From: Glandiceps talaboti
Lineage: Eukaryota > Hemichordata > Enteropneusta > Spengelidae
Assembly (NCBI RefSeq): GCF_964340395.1
Contig: NC_135551.1
Coordinates: 17,334,503 to 17,398,502, forward strand
DNA length: 64,000 nt
Direction of reading: 5' to 3'
Shown: positions 52,244-64,000 of the stretch, one piece after another
Layout: every line of letters starts with the position of its first letter
Numbering within the stretch: position 1 is the first letter of the stretch
The notes under the pieces: generated by a model
Database searches by the model: none
Told to the model about the DNA's origin: nothing
What the model saw: only the letters and a program-made list of their open reading frames with translations
Position numbers and translations under genes: made by a program

Positions 52244-53223
52244 ATATCCTATTGTACATGTAGTGGGTGAGACTACACGAATGCTGGTCATTCTATACAG
52301 GACTGCCATCACCATGACAACCCACTGTTACTGCCGCACATTCCATAGTAATATTAGAATACCTTTGATTAAACCACATTTCAAGACTCCCACGCTCCAA
52401 GAAACGTAGCCAGTAAAACCAGGACGATCAGACAAATCATTTGTTTCTGAGCAGAGAAATTGTCATGACTTGAGAAAGAGTTTTTCAGCCAAATGAAGCC
52501 CTGACATCATGCAGGTTAAAGCCAAATACAATATGGTGGTCAGAACATTTGTAACATAGTGATCAATTGAGAAGAATTGAATCATGTGGTAACCACAGAA
52601 AGTGCTTCACACAGATATGCATATCAGATGAACATGAACTTTAATAGCAGCATATCTTTAAATACTGCCTAACAAAGTTTGATAGCTGTATCTCATACTG
52701 ATCTGATAAAAATCTTCATCACTGTGGTGGCTCAGTTTGTTTTATTTAACGATGTTTCTAGACTGAGTCATCCTAGGTCTTCTTTTAGTTGTTTCTCCCA
52801 TGCCATATTGACATTTTTCTCCAGCCTAGGGGTCACCCCCAAATATGTCATAATTTTTACTAACCTAGGGGGCAGGCCTTCTGACACAACCTTTGAACTC
52901 TTGTATTTCAGATCTTCTGTGCCTGTCCCTCACACCTGGATCCACTTTGTACATACACATGTACATCAATCATTTGCATTTTCCTTTAGCCAATATAACG
53001 TAGAATACGGACAACAAACACAGCAGGCGTGAAATATGGTAAATAAAATGAGTCAAACCTATCCGTGATCAGATCTGTCTCATACAAACTCTTACCACTG
53101 TGCTTTTAAATGTATTAACTGTAATCTGTATAACGGAATTTGTGTTGAGTCGAGACATGTTGTAATTGTTTTTAATCAGCTCACAGTTTATCAGTGGTGT
53201 ATAATGTAGTCTGCCATGTCTTT
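52244..53223 (+). other. MAP3K4 3' untranslated region
   Basis: No coding sequence. The first good polyadenylation signal, aataaa, is at 53042-53047. The transcript could extend further, since other AT-rich signals lie near 54487. Confidence 0.6.
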
Positions 53224-53499
53224 TACAACCTGTAACACCCAAGTGAAGTGTTTTTACTGTGTACCACAGTCATTTATAGTGTTCATATCAAGTGTAAATA
53301 GCACTAGTTCAAGTGCTGCTTTGTGTGTGTGCGTGCGCGCACGTGTGTGTGTGCATGTGTGTATGTATATATGTGTATGTATGCATTCCTGTGTGTGTGT
53401 GCATGTGTGTGTGCACACATGCACACAGGCGTGTGTGTATGTGTGCATGCATGTGTGTGTATGCATGCATGCGTATGTGTGTGTGTATGCATGCATGCA

Positions 53500-53531
<32 letters not shown>

Positions 53532-53873
53532 CCATCCAGTGTAAATAGTGTTATTAGCCAAGAAGCAGCCAACATAGTACACTATGCAGGATAGCATCAC
53601 AACTGTTGTTATATATCTCTCTCAGTAAGATCTAGACAATGTGTTATGGCATCCATGTTTACAATCTAGTCACTGACTATTTACTTGTTTACACTGCTAT
53701 TAAACACTGTCTATAGATTGCTTATATTTAGAGAGAGAGAGACCATGTACTGGACTGATGGCACAGTATACTTTTACACTTGATATGAACACTATAAAGA
53801 GCTAAAACGTTTGTTGCACATACTGAAATCACATTGAGATTGTTTAACTTAGGTGTTATGTTTAGGGTTGTAC
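53224..53873. mobile_element. Foldback element, 'acaaccca' family copy 2, with microsatellite core
   Basis: The left arm has acaacctgtaacacccaagt and tatagtgttcatatcaagtg. The right arm has the complements cacttgatatgaacactata and ggtgttatgtttagggttgt. A (tg)n/(tgca)n tract of about 210 bp at 53321-53530 lies inside, with open frames that are artefacts. About 650 bp in all. Confidence 0.75.
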
Positions 53874-55500
53874 TTTTTATGAATAGTTGATAACAGAGTT
53901 TGAATATAGCTATGTGTTCACAAATCACATGTACAGTAATCATGTGAATATACTTTAGATGGTCATACAGTGAATTTCATAATACCATGCAGCTTTTCTG
54001 TTTGATACAACCACTCAAAACCAACAAGAAACTGCATATGCCACACTTCAATAGCAAGCTCACATTTTTTGATACATTTAAACTAATTGAATTAATCCAT
54101 TTAAATGCAATACAACTCCACGCAGACATTCAGGTGCCAATGTTTTGCTAAGTATCAAACACCTGATAAAGGACGTGTAAAATGACCTTTGCGGTGTTCA
54201 TTTGATTGTCCATATGGTGGCATGTGTAGTTCATTTCACTCACTCACTACACTGTGTGTACTCAAACACTGGAAAACACTAGAAATAAATCTGTGTTTTT
54301 GTAACACTGCTGTAAAAATACTAATGTGAACACAACTAACAACAGTCTTCACTAATCTCCATCAAGTATATGTATAGACAGTGAAAAAAAAATTGAATTT
54401 TTTCTATGCAATCATATAATATGAACTAATTCACTTTGTTTTATTGTCGGTCTGTCAAGGTCATCTTATGAAAAGATTTCCCAAAGAATAAAAGCAATTT
54501 AATGTTACCAAGAAGACATAATACATTGATCTTGTTTGAAATGTTTTCTGATATATTTCTTGTCTTGTCAGATTCAGTCAAATTTTAAAGTGGATTTTGA
54601 CATATTTTGTTCAAAAGTAATTAATCTGTATATTGCTCTGTGTGATTTAGGGTGTTAGTAATATGGTCATTGTCTCACTCACAAGTGGGTATGGGTGGGG
54701 TTGGGAAGGGAAGGGGTGGGCAGGGAAAGGAACAACTAATGTCAAAGACAGTAGTTCTGAAACAAAACTATGCTAATACTATCAACATAGTGTGTAGTCC
54801 TACGCACCAGAGAGTTAAAAAAAAATCATTTAGTTTATCTAATCAAGATGTATATTTTCTATGGGAATGTTCTCTATTGGATTTTTTACGATAATACTAT
54901 CAATTTCTTACCCTCTGACCTACCTATAGTTACTGTACAAAAAAAACAACCTTTGATTTCCAAAATTTTCTACCCTCTGACCTACCTACGACCTTTGCCC
55001 CCAAAATGACCTTATTCTTGGATGGTTCATACAATTGCAATATTGAATAGTTTGCGATTTCTTGTCAGTTTTTCTTAAAACATTTTAGAAATGTCAGCTT
55101 TACAATGATGCCGCTTTGTGCAGAGGTTTTCCAACACCTCAACAATTTTGTGAATATGGTTATAATTATGTTGCTTTTTTTCGCTGTGTACTTGTATGTA
55201 TTTTGCTATTTTTATCCATGTGTCGTCAAGTTGACATTTATTTTACGAGAAAAAATTAATAACTGAAAATGTTGTGTTTACTCTCACAACAGTCACTGCA
55301 GGCAGTGATTTTAGGCTGTATTTCCTAGCAAGTTTAAAACCCTCGGCTATATTTTTTTGGTTACTAATCAAATAGGAATGCTGGTTCATATGTTAATAAC
55401 TAAGAACTGTAACGATAGCAGTAAATGTATTGCCGTTTTGATGAACTTCACCTTATTCAACAGGTTAAAAATCAACACAAAAATTTATGCATTCACATGG
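53874..55500. other. Region downstream of MAP3K4, nothing recognised
   Basis: AT-rich sequence with a G-rich stretch near 54685-54730. No gene, RNA or repeat structure was recognised. Confidence 0.6.
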
Positions 55501-55765
55501 TCTTTGGGTTCTGGAGAGTCATTTCATGATTTTATCATCACACATATTATGCAAGTTGAAACTTATTCATTGTTCAGTGGTAGTCCATTGGCATGCTTTG
55601 TCTCATGGGAGTCAGCATATTTGCATATGTGATAGCAGAACATGAATATTCATGACTTGAAAGTGCTTATTACTTTCAAATCAAACAATCATGAGATGAG
55701 TTTTCCAGAAGCCAAAGTTTACAAAAATGATCGTATTTTCCTGCAGTAGCATTCCCCTATTAGTT
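55497..55765. mobile_element. 'ggttctggagag' family copy 4
   Basis: The left part has ggtctttgggttctggagag and catttcatgatttta. The right part has tcatgagatgagttttccag, aagccaaagttt and cagtagcattccccta. Inverted, about 270 bp. Confidence 0.75.
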
Positions 55766-55901
55766 ACTTGTAGTTAGATAGTGAATTGCAATGGATGGGT
55801 GAAATCTGACCATTGCTAGAAATGTTGTTTGGTATTTTGTTGAGTCTGGCCTAGATGGTCCTCACCAATTCAGCACAGTTAAAGTGTACTCAAGTTACTT
55901 C

Positions 55902-56220
55902 AAGTGGCACAAGCTGAGTTTATCTAAATACTAAGATAATATTAATGTTGATGAATACCTTGTATGACATTAGAGTTCCCTTCTTGGATTGTTAGAACAG
56001 TTGATTACCTAGAATGGATTCCTCAACATTTTTTGGGGTACGTATAAAAAATTACATCATCAGATCGTTTATATGTTATATCTTAATACCAGGTTTGAGG
56101 TCAGTAAATTACAAGTGTTAGTTACGTTTGCTTCAGTAAGTAGAATACTAGGAGTGACTTTTAAATATGCAGCATAAATCTCGCCCAAAAAATGTATAAA
56201 CTCAGCTTGTGGCCCTTTAA
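55902..56220. mobile_element. Foldback element, 'cacaggctgag' family copy 2
   Basis: agtggcacaagctgagttta at the left pairs with taaactcagcttgtggccct at the right. The right end falls inside the first copy of the 1196-bp duplication, so this end occurs again near 57400. Confidence 0.7.
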
Positions 56221-56738
56221 GTAATGGTCACTGACATTGTTCACCATTCTTGTTGATTTCTATCAAGTATTCTTTAAAGCCACACAAGCTGTAACTGAAA
56301 TGTTTGTTGAAACTGTTTTTGTTAGATAGAATGAGTTACTAGTAATATCATACACCCTGAACAGTATTGAATCACCTGTTAGTAAACATACTTGTGTTAC
56401 TATACACATAATATGAGACAATAAATCCAAATTGATATTTAGGTCCACACCCTAAAATCAGCGCCCTCAACGGTGATTATGATTATGATTATGATTTCAA
56501 TCTGTGGCTGAGCTGGTGGATACAATTGACCCATTATTAACACGTACAGTGTCTAATTATAATTATTGTATTTTAACAATTTTCAGTGAATATATTGTCA
56601 GTTGTCAGATTGAAAAAAGAATACCCCAGTTACAGCGCCATGAGCTTGTGCATCTTTAAAAAAATGGAAATGGCACACTCTTTGAAATAATCGGTGTAAT
56701 ATAGAGATTCACACACTACTGTTGTCAGGCATGTAGTC

Positions 56739-56807
<69 letters not shown>

Positions 56808-57934
56808 AAAATGTAGTTGAGTCTCATACAGTCATTTTAATCATGACTATGTTATACAACATACTATATAATTATGTAGTACAAAATTTGAGGCTAATAT
56901 GTATTGATGTATGCTAATTGAGACGACTCTTAAGAGCAATAACAACAACCATGTGGATAAAAATTATTGTTTACATGTACACAGTTTATGGATGGCAAAC
57001 TTGGAAATCGTAGCGGTTTGATTTTCTTACTCCTCAATTTTGTTTCAAGTGGCCATATAGATGACGAAGTGATAGTAATTTTGGATTTTTTTTATTCATA
57101 AAACAATGTTAACTTCATTATGTTTTCATACTTGGAAAAAAAACTATGATACCACGTATACCAAGTCATTGTTTGTTACTAAATTGTGAAAAAAAAAAAA
57201 TGTGTAAAAAAAAAAAAAAAAAAAATCTTTGTTATTGTACATACGATAACAAAGTTTTTAGACAATTTATTGAGTTACAAACACAGACTCAGTATTTGTT
57301 ATGTTTCACGTTGTTTTTTCATGTAGGAAAGCATAGTAGAGTTGTTTTACAAACTTTTAAATATGCAGCATAAATCTCGCCCAAAAAATGTATAAACTCA
57401 GCTTGTGGCCCTTTAAGTAATGGTCACTGACATTGTTCACCATTCTTGTTGATTTCTATCAAGTATTCTTTAAAGCCACACAAGCTGTAACTGAAATGTT
57501 TGTTGAAACTGTTTTTGTTAGATAGAATGAGTTACTAGTAATATCATACACCCTGAACAGTATTGAATCACCTGTTAGTAAACATACTTGTGTTACTATA
57601 CACATAATATGAGACAATAAATCCAAATTGATATTTAGGTCCACACCCTAAAATCAGCGCCCTCAACGGTGATTATGATTATGATTATGATTTCAATCTG
57701 TGGCTGAGCTGGTGGATACAATTGACCCGTTATTAACACGTACAGTGTCTAATTATAATTATTGTATTTTAACAATTTTCAGTGAATATATTGTCAGTTG
57801 TCAGATTGAAAAAAGAATACCCCAGTTACAGCGCCATGAGCTTGTGCATCTTTAAAAAAATGGAAATGGCACACTCTTTGAAATAATCGGTGTAATATAG
57901 AGATTCACACACTACTGTTGTCAGGCATGTAGTC

Positions 57935-58003
<69 letters not shown>

Positions 58004-58549
58004 AAAATGTAGTTGAGTCTCATACAGTCATTTTAATCATGACTATGTTATACAACATACTATATAATTATGTAGTACAAAATTTGAGGCTAATATGTAT
58101 TGATGTATGCTAATTGAGACGACTCTTAAGAGCAATAACAACAACCATGTGGATAAAAATTATTGTTTACATGTACACAGTTTATGGATGGCAAACTTGG
58201 AAATCGTAGCGGTTTGATTTTCTTACTCCTCAATTTTGTTTCAAGTGGCCATATAGATGACGAAGTGATAGTAATTTTGGATTTTTTTTATTCATAAAAC
58301 AATGTTAACTTCATTATGTTTTCATACTTGGAAAAAAAACTATGATACCACGTATACCAAGTCATTGTTTGTTACTAAATTGTGAAAAAAAAAAAATGTG
58401 TAAAAAAAAAAAAAAAAAAAATCTTTGTTATTGTACATACGATAACAAAGTTTTTAGACAATTTATTGAGTTACAAACACAGACTCAGTATTTGTTATGT
58501 TTCACGTTGTTTTTTCATGTAGGAAAGCATAGTAGAGTTGTTTTACAAA
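56158..58549. repeat. 1196-bp tandem duplication, near identical
   Basis: Copy 1 is about 56158-57353 and copy 2 about 57354-58549. Both start cttttaaatatgcagcataa and end gagttgttttacaaa. I saw one clear base difference (tgacccatt versus tgacccgtt). Even the (ta)n tract of about 67 bp and the poly-A runs appear equal in length. The unit includes (ta)n, (gatt)n, part of the 'cacaagctgtaa' repeat and part of the 'acacagact' family. No gene. Confidence 0.95.
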
Positions 58550-59527
58550 TAAAACAAAATCAAAATAAATACAGATTTGTCATCCATATGGCCTCTTTAA
58601 CTATGAATGAAATTCACTATTGAGAATCTACGTAACATAGCAAGGCTTCGGACTCACAACTCACTTTACTGTATTTTGAAAAATGAAATATTTAGATTTA
58701 TGTTAATCAGAAGCATGATGGTAAGCACAAGCCAAATTTTACCCTCAAAGAGAAATTACAGAACTCAAATTTTATAGCTCAAAAATATCCCCTATTTTTG
58801 GAAGGGGCTGAGTTTGTGTGAAATAAAACGTATTATTAGTACTACCCAAGGTCTTCATTTATTAAATTATCAAATATTTTGACAAAAATAGTAAAAAAGA
58901 CATGAGAAAAATCTGTTGTCCAACATTAGTACTCATAACCACAGGACCCCCTATGTTACTAGTTTATTTCCATGGATATAAAGGCTCCTTATGTTACTTG
59001 TTTTCCTATTTCCTGTTTGCACAACGTTTATTTTACAGTGACCACTAGAAGGCGTATTTCATTAAATACTGTACCCGTTACACAATAGCTTACATAATGC
59101 TATGTTAACAATATTTCAGCTTTTACCTAACCACCAGAGGGCACTGTTCATTAAATAGTGTATGTCAGTGACACAATAGCTTACCTAATGATGTAATATT
59201 TTCTCCAATTATTTCAAGTCATCGGCAGAAGAGATTCTGATTTGCCATACCGTAAACGACACTTTGTGCCTTGTTGATATGACCTTGCAACCTTGTTCAA
59301 CTCATTAAGATTTATGTATGTGTCACCAGATTTATGGCCAAAGGGAAAAAAAAATTGATATTAATTTATTCCATGAATTCAAACTGTATAATTTGAATGC
59401 GAAATGTTTCACTAATATTTCAAAAATGACAATAAATTAAACTGTCTATGAAGTATGTTAGTTATTGATTCTTACTCTATTGCAAATGAATTGAGGTTCA
59501 GTAGTGCTGTAGGCATGCTGAGAAGGA

Positions 59528-59565
<38 letters not shown>

Positions 59566-60950
59566 CGTGCGTAGTGTATGTATGTATGCACAGTATGGGT
59601 GCGTGTGTATGTCAGTCTGTGCGTGAGTGTGCATGTGTGTGTATGTGCACGTGTCTGTATAGACGGCTAAACTAGCCCTTGACAGCTGATCACAGTAAAA
59701 CTTCATTAGGATGGGTTTTTTTTCGGTCTGGATAGATTATCGTCTAAATGTGATTTTTGGTAAAACAACAACAACAACCATTCTCGCAAACCAGAGCTGT
59801 TATTTCTTCAGCTACACTTCCAAATAAAAAGTGGGAGGCTCGTTAAGAACGTTGCCGTAAAACAGGCCGCGTGGTGGTGCGACGATGACAACAACAGATT
59901 TTACTAAAAGGTTGATGTTTCAAGGGACGTGCGGTAAACATGAAGAAGTGTTTGCATCGTTGATATGCAAATTTGGTCAAAACAGGTGTGATATTTTGGT
60001 ATGAACTTGTATCTCGAAAACTACTTGATGGATGGTTTTAAAATTTGGCAAATAAGATGACCCCGTCGTTGATTTGTACTTTAATAGGGAAAAATGTAGT
60101 TTTTGGTCAAAACCTTAATTTTGAAACCAACGCTGTGGGGTTGGTCTCATTCGTTGTCTTTGGTTTGACTGAAATGTGGTTATTCCTAGGAAGTGGCGAT
60201 CACTCCCAGAACTACAAAAATTATAAACAACATACGAAGGACATAAATAAAGAACTCTGTGAAGTATATCACGGAATCGAGCTATATTCCTACATCTGAG
60301 TGAGGATTGAACTGGGTTTTTTTTTTGTCGAAGGAACCCCATAATTTTTGTATTGCCTTGTTTGATTCTATCAAATAGGGCTGAAGAATTAGCTCTGTTC
60401 AAACCGAGTAATATAAAACGACAAACTTACAACCCATGACATCCAAGTAAAGCGTTTCCACTGTTTGTCAACTTTTTATCGCCCCACATTTGAAATAAAT
60501 GTAAAATAACTAATTCTGCATATATAGAAAATGTTTATTAACATCTATGTTTACAGATTGATTCCATTCAGAGACACCACCACATACTGGGCTGATTATT
60601 AAAACATTTGAAACAGTCTATTTTTACTCTGGATGCTACAAGTACAATCAAAAGGTGAAAACGCTTCACTTGAGTATTACGGGTTGTAAACAGTTCACTC
60701 ATACCCTTGTTTAAACAGTAACAAACAAAGTGTTCTATCATTACTCGGCATTCGAGAGTAACATTTGACCAAAGTATTACTAATTATGGTATACCATGAA
60801 CGAGCCAGGTTCCACACAAAATAAACAATATATACTCTGACCGTTCTACGTCATGACAACGCGCGTCTACGTCACTGCTTCTGCTGTACATGAGTTCGAA
60901 AACGAGTCAAAACCCTCAATATTGCCATTACTTATCATATTACGGTCGAT
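58550..60950. other. Intergenic region with a local duplication, microsatellite and a foldback
   Basis: 59040-59190 holds two diverged copies of a unit of about 100 bp (cattaaatactgtacc/cattaaatagtgtatg, then acacaatagcttac). A (gt)n/(gtat)n tract covers 59530-59660. No gene recognised. The foldback at 60427-60695 is listed separately. Confidence 0.6.
60427..60695. mobile_element. Foldback element, 'acaaccca' family copy 3
   Basis: The left end tacaacccatgacatccaag with taaagcgtttcc pairs with the right end gaaaacgcttcacttgagta and ttacgggttgtaa. About 270 bp. Confidence 0.75.
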
Positions 60951-61090
60951 GGTATAATTCCCCAATGTTTTTTCTTCATTCAGCCGGATAATACATGACC
61001 TAATGGTCTTGTAGTGACAAAGTCCCCTTTGGTCATGATCACTCGTGTTTTCCCTGGCTGAATGAAGACAAATATTGGAAAAATATTTAA
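60951..61090. mobile_element. Small foldback element, 'ttcagcc' family copy 2
   Basis: The left end tccccaatgttttttcttca with ttcagcc pairs with ggctgaatgaagacaaatat. About 140 bp, matching 12190-12332 at both ends. Confidence 0.8.
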
Positions 61091-61121
61091 TAATATAACA
61101 CTACACAGTACAGTTCAAGTT

Positions 61122-61210
61122 GCATCATCATCATCATCATCATCATCATCACCACCACCACCACCACCACCACCACCACCACCATCATCACCATCATCAT
61201 CACCACCACC

Positions 61211-61268
<58 letters not shown>

Positions 61269-61285
61269 CCACCACCACCACCACC

Positions 61286-61319
<34 letters not shown>

Positions 61320-61363
61320 CCACCACCACCACCACCACCATCACATCCACCACCACCACCACC

Positions 61364-61418
<55 letters not shown>

Positions 61419-61438
61419 CCACCACCACCACCACCACC

Positions 61439-61488
<50 letters not shown>

Positions 61489-61513
61489 CAACATCACCAC
61501 CACCACCACCACC

Positions 61514-61547
<34 letters not shown>

Positions 61548-61552
61548 CCACC

Positions 61553-61600
<48 letters not shown>

Positions 61601-61601
61601 G

Positions 61602-61644
<43 letters not shown>

Positions 61645-61655
61645 CGTCATCATCA
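61122..61655. repeat. (cat/cac)n trinucleotide tract
   Basis: About 530 bp of alternating blocks of cat and cac. The three forward frames give poly-His, poly-Ser/Pro and poly-Ile/Thr. No flanking coding sequence or splice context supports a gene. Confidence 0.95.
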
Positions 61656-62077
61656 TTATCATCCCCACGAGGAAGCGTTTAAAAAAAAACGTTTAGATCT
61701 GACAAATTAAGAAAATCCGTTGTATATATTGACAATTTTTCCTTCAGCATGAGTGCAGACATCCGTTCTACTTACATAACACATTCGTATGAGTGTAAGT
61801 CTATCCCGCCTCCAGGCTGAGATTGAATAAATCTCAAGGAAGGACTTCCGAATGTGTGAAGCGGAGAGACGTACTGAACAATATCCAATCTGATATATCA
61901 CGACGTCCGCAGACTGGTTGGGTCACGTTTCCTCAACGTATACACAGAATGAAACCCCGTGAAAAAGAATTCTTTATAAACTTTTGCCGTAACTTTGTTC
62001 ACGAGTTAATCAAACATTACTTAGTTAACAACCTTATCATGGATTCCTACATGAAAAAATCAACGTGAAACGATCTA

Positions 62078-62240
62078 GACCAAGTCTGTGTCTGTTACTC
62101 AATACATTGAAAAAAAGGTAAAAAAAAAAGTGTAATAAGTTTGTTATTGTACGTACAATAACAAACATTTTACACATTTATTCATCTTTTGCTATTTATT
62201 GAGTAACAAACACAGACTTGGCATATGTTGTGTAACATTG
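62078..62240. mobile_element. Foldback element, 'acacagact' family
   Basis: ccaagtctgtgtctgttact at the left pairs with gtaacaaacacagacttgg at the right, with gttattgtacgtacaataac as an inner palindrome. Related sequence is at 57160-57320, 58360-58510 and 19055-19155. Confidence 0.78.
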
Positions 62241-62284
62241 ATTTTTGAAGTATGACCACTTTTAAAACAAAACTAGGATGACTG

Positions 62285-62410
62285 TAAAGTTTTGAAATAG
62301 AAGTGAAAATGCATGACATCAAAATTTGGTCATTTTTAGAATATTATGCAAATATGGCTACTGAGTACTGTGGGGAAATATAAAAGTGACAGTTTCCTTG
62401 ACAACAAGAC
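62285..62410. repeat. Dispersed repeat, 'ctgtaactttgttca' family copy 3 (partial)
   Basis: aatttggtcatttttagaat, aatatggctactgagtactg and ccttgacaacaagac match the second halves of the copies at 33375 and 48175. Confidence 0.5.
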
Positions 62411-62524
62411 TGTGCACCCGCATTTATTTTATTATTCCACAAAGATCAAGAACAAACCTTTACATGGGAAAGTTTGGGGAGAATTGAAAATACCTGATTT
62501 TCAGAGAAATTGTTCTTTGTGTGC

Positions 62525-62760
62525 ATCTTAAAGGGAAACACGACTCCAGGAAATTAACACATTTTCATAAACTATGGGTTCTGGAGAATTATTTCATGGT
62601 TTTAGATCATCTACAATTACTTGCGATTTCAGAGAAAAATCAAGTGTTCTTTGTGTTTTATAGTCTAGAGTACCATGATGATTGATGTGGGCCATTGCCC
62701 TCATAAGCAGAAATGATTGAACAATGAATATGCATAACACCTGAGTGTTTATTCCCGTCA
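62525..62760. mobile_element. 'ggttctggagag' family copy 5 (partial)
   Basis: aaagggaaacacgactccag, ttcataaactatgggttctg and gagaattatttcatggtttt match the left half of the other copies. A mirrored right half is not clear. Confidence 0.6.
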
Positions 62761-64000
62761 GTGTAAAATATCTCATTACTATTGATTTCTATAGGTTTTG
62801 TATCAAAGAAAGACAGTGAACACTAACATGAAAACAAACTGTAACTAGATCTGGTTGTCCCTTTCGATATGTTATATAATTTGCTGTTTTACTTGCTGCA
62901 GTTGATCACGTGATCGAGACTATGACGTTCAAACCAATCTACATTTTGATGACAATACTGTCCAAACCGTTTATTGCACACTGTTTTTACACGACCATCA
63001 CCTACATGTACACACTTCCCCATAGCAGACGTCGACTCAAGTAAAAGTGCGATGTGTTTTATTTTCCAATAGCAAAAAATAATGGAAATAGCGAAAAGTT
63101 GCCCCATAACATTTTACCAATCTTACACCAGGGAATTTAACAGTAACTATTCCTAAAATTGCAGAAATACGTCAAAATATCGAAATTTAAATCGTAATAA
63201 ACAGAAACCCCCCCCCCCCAACAAAAACAAAACACTCAAAAATTGGTTCACGACGTCATCAACTCTAGATCTGTTTTTCATAACGCGCTGACTTCTCTGA
63301 TCGTAATCATATCAACCGAACATGACGCCGCTAGTGATTGAACAGAAGAGACCGAAAAAGGCTAGGGAACAGGAAGACAAGGAGTTGATTGCTCTGTAGA
63401 CTGCTACTCAGGTTTCCGTGATTTTATTCGCAGTCTTTTGATCTGGTAATTCTCCCTCTCATCGTTGTTGCTGTGTGTTTTAGATGGCAATAGATAAATC
63501 TTTCTTTAAATGCCGCGAGCGCTGTTGCAATGTGTTGCAACTCAGAGCACTACAAGTGGTATGAGGTAGTAACAAGTGGATTTGTCGTGTACGCCATTCT
63601 TCGCATATAGTTACATAAAACGTCAAGGAATTGTGTGTGTCTCAAACACCCAGATGCATGCTATAAGCTTTTATGACAAAGAGTGTAATTGTGAGGCGAT
63701 GATGTACGCTGCCTGCGTACAAATGTTCTTAATGATTTGACAAGCAAACACCCCTTTTATATCCATGGTATAAATGATATAAAGAGCTCATCAACCATAT
63801 GATTACTACAAGAACAACTCTCCAGACGACGGCTATAGGCTTTTTATATGGCAAAGTGAGTTGAAATATGAATTTTCCCATCGTCATCTCTTGGTCGTCT
63901 ATAGGTCAGTCACTGTTCACATAGCAATAAAAATATCTTTGTAGTCGATTGCTGTCGTAGAGATACTTGTGGTTAGTAAACTTGTTTGAATCAAAGTGGA
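62761..64000. other. Right end of the window, nothing supported
   Basis: A C-run lies at about 63210. Short ATG frames, such as the one starting MTPLVIEQK at 63321, end after about 25 codons without a fitting donor. No gene can be supported, though the GC content rises slightly and a first exon of a gene beyond the window is possible. Confidence 0.5.

Noticed and set aside
53216-53600. Cys/Val and His/Thr frames
   Set aside because: Translation of the (tg)n core of a foldback element.
56630-58023. Two identical 65-codon frames with Tyr/Ile repeats
   Set aside because: They are the (ta)n tract inside the tandem duplication, not genes.
61062-61710. Poly-His and Ser/Pro protein of about 200 residues
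   Set aside because: Pure trinucleotide repeat without flanking coding sequence.
61823-62068. 81-codon frame downstream of the trinucleotide tract
   Set aside because: No known motif or splice support; it overlaps the start of a foldback element.
63321-63398. Short frame MTPLVIEQKRPKKAREQ as a first exon
   Set aside because: It ends at a stop after about 25 codons, and no donor in frame was seen.

Overview
This is animal nuclear DNA, AT-rich, with introns of a few hundred to a few thousand bases. It carries five protein-coding genes embedded in many short foldback and dispersed repeats, microsatellites and a few larger elements. The introns have canonical splice sites and the proteins are clear relatives of vertebrate MAP3K4, UBE2J1 and NSUN4. 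The compact introns, the dense foldback elements and the many acatgtac-type runs suggest a marine invertebrate, perhaps a hemichordate, echinoderm or lophotrochozoan. The species cannot be fixed from the sequence alone.

Layout. (1) 1-198: edge of a non-LTR retrotransposon reverse transcriptase, minus strand. (2) 944-5412, minus: a small type I membrane protein with two immunoglobulin domains, plus a decayed third Ig-like exon. (3) 8289-9821: a 1.5 kb DNA transposon with ~280-300 bp terminal inverted repeats and a 7-8 bp target duplication. (4) 10682-13717, plus: a TNF-receptor-like membrane protein with an ambiguous C-terminus and an unseen first exon. (5) 16508-20032, minus: NSUN4, a mitochondrial rRNA m5C methyltransferase (first exon not found). 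(6) 21230-28380, plus: UBE2J1, the ER-anchored ubiquitin-conjugating enzyme, seven exons, head-to-head with NSUN4. (7) 30844-52243, plus: MAP3K4 (MEKK4), 23 coding exons, complete and in phase throughout. (8) 52244-64000: 3'UTR, then about 11 kb of repeats without a recognised gene, including a near-perfect 1196-bp tandem duplication and a 540-bp trinucleotide tract.

The genes do not form a functional cluster. They cover receptor signalling (Ig protein, TNFR-like), stress-kinase signalling (MAP3K4), ER-associated degradation (UBE2J1) and mitochondrial ribosome assembly (NSUN4). The most unusual structures are a splice acceptor of MAP3K4 repeated five times in tandem as a 57-bp unit, a second duplicated acceptor in the same gene, and decayed copies of the end of a UBE2J1 exon inside a tandem repeat in the following intron. 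I found no clearly new biological system. The strongest unusual signals concern tandem duplication of exon boundaries and several apparently related foldback element families.
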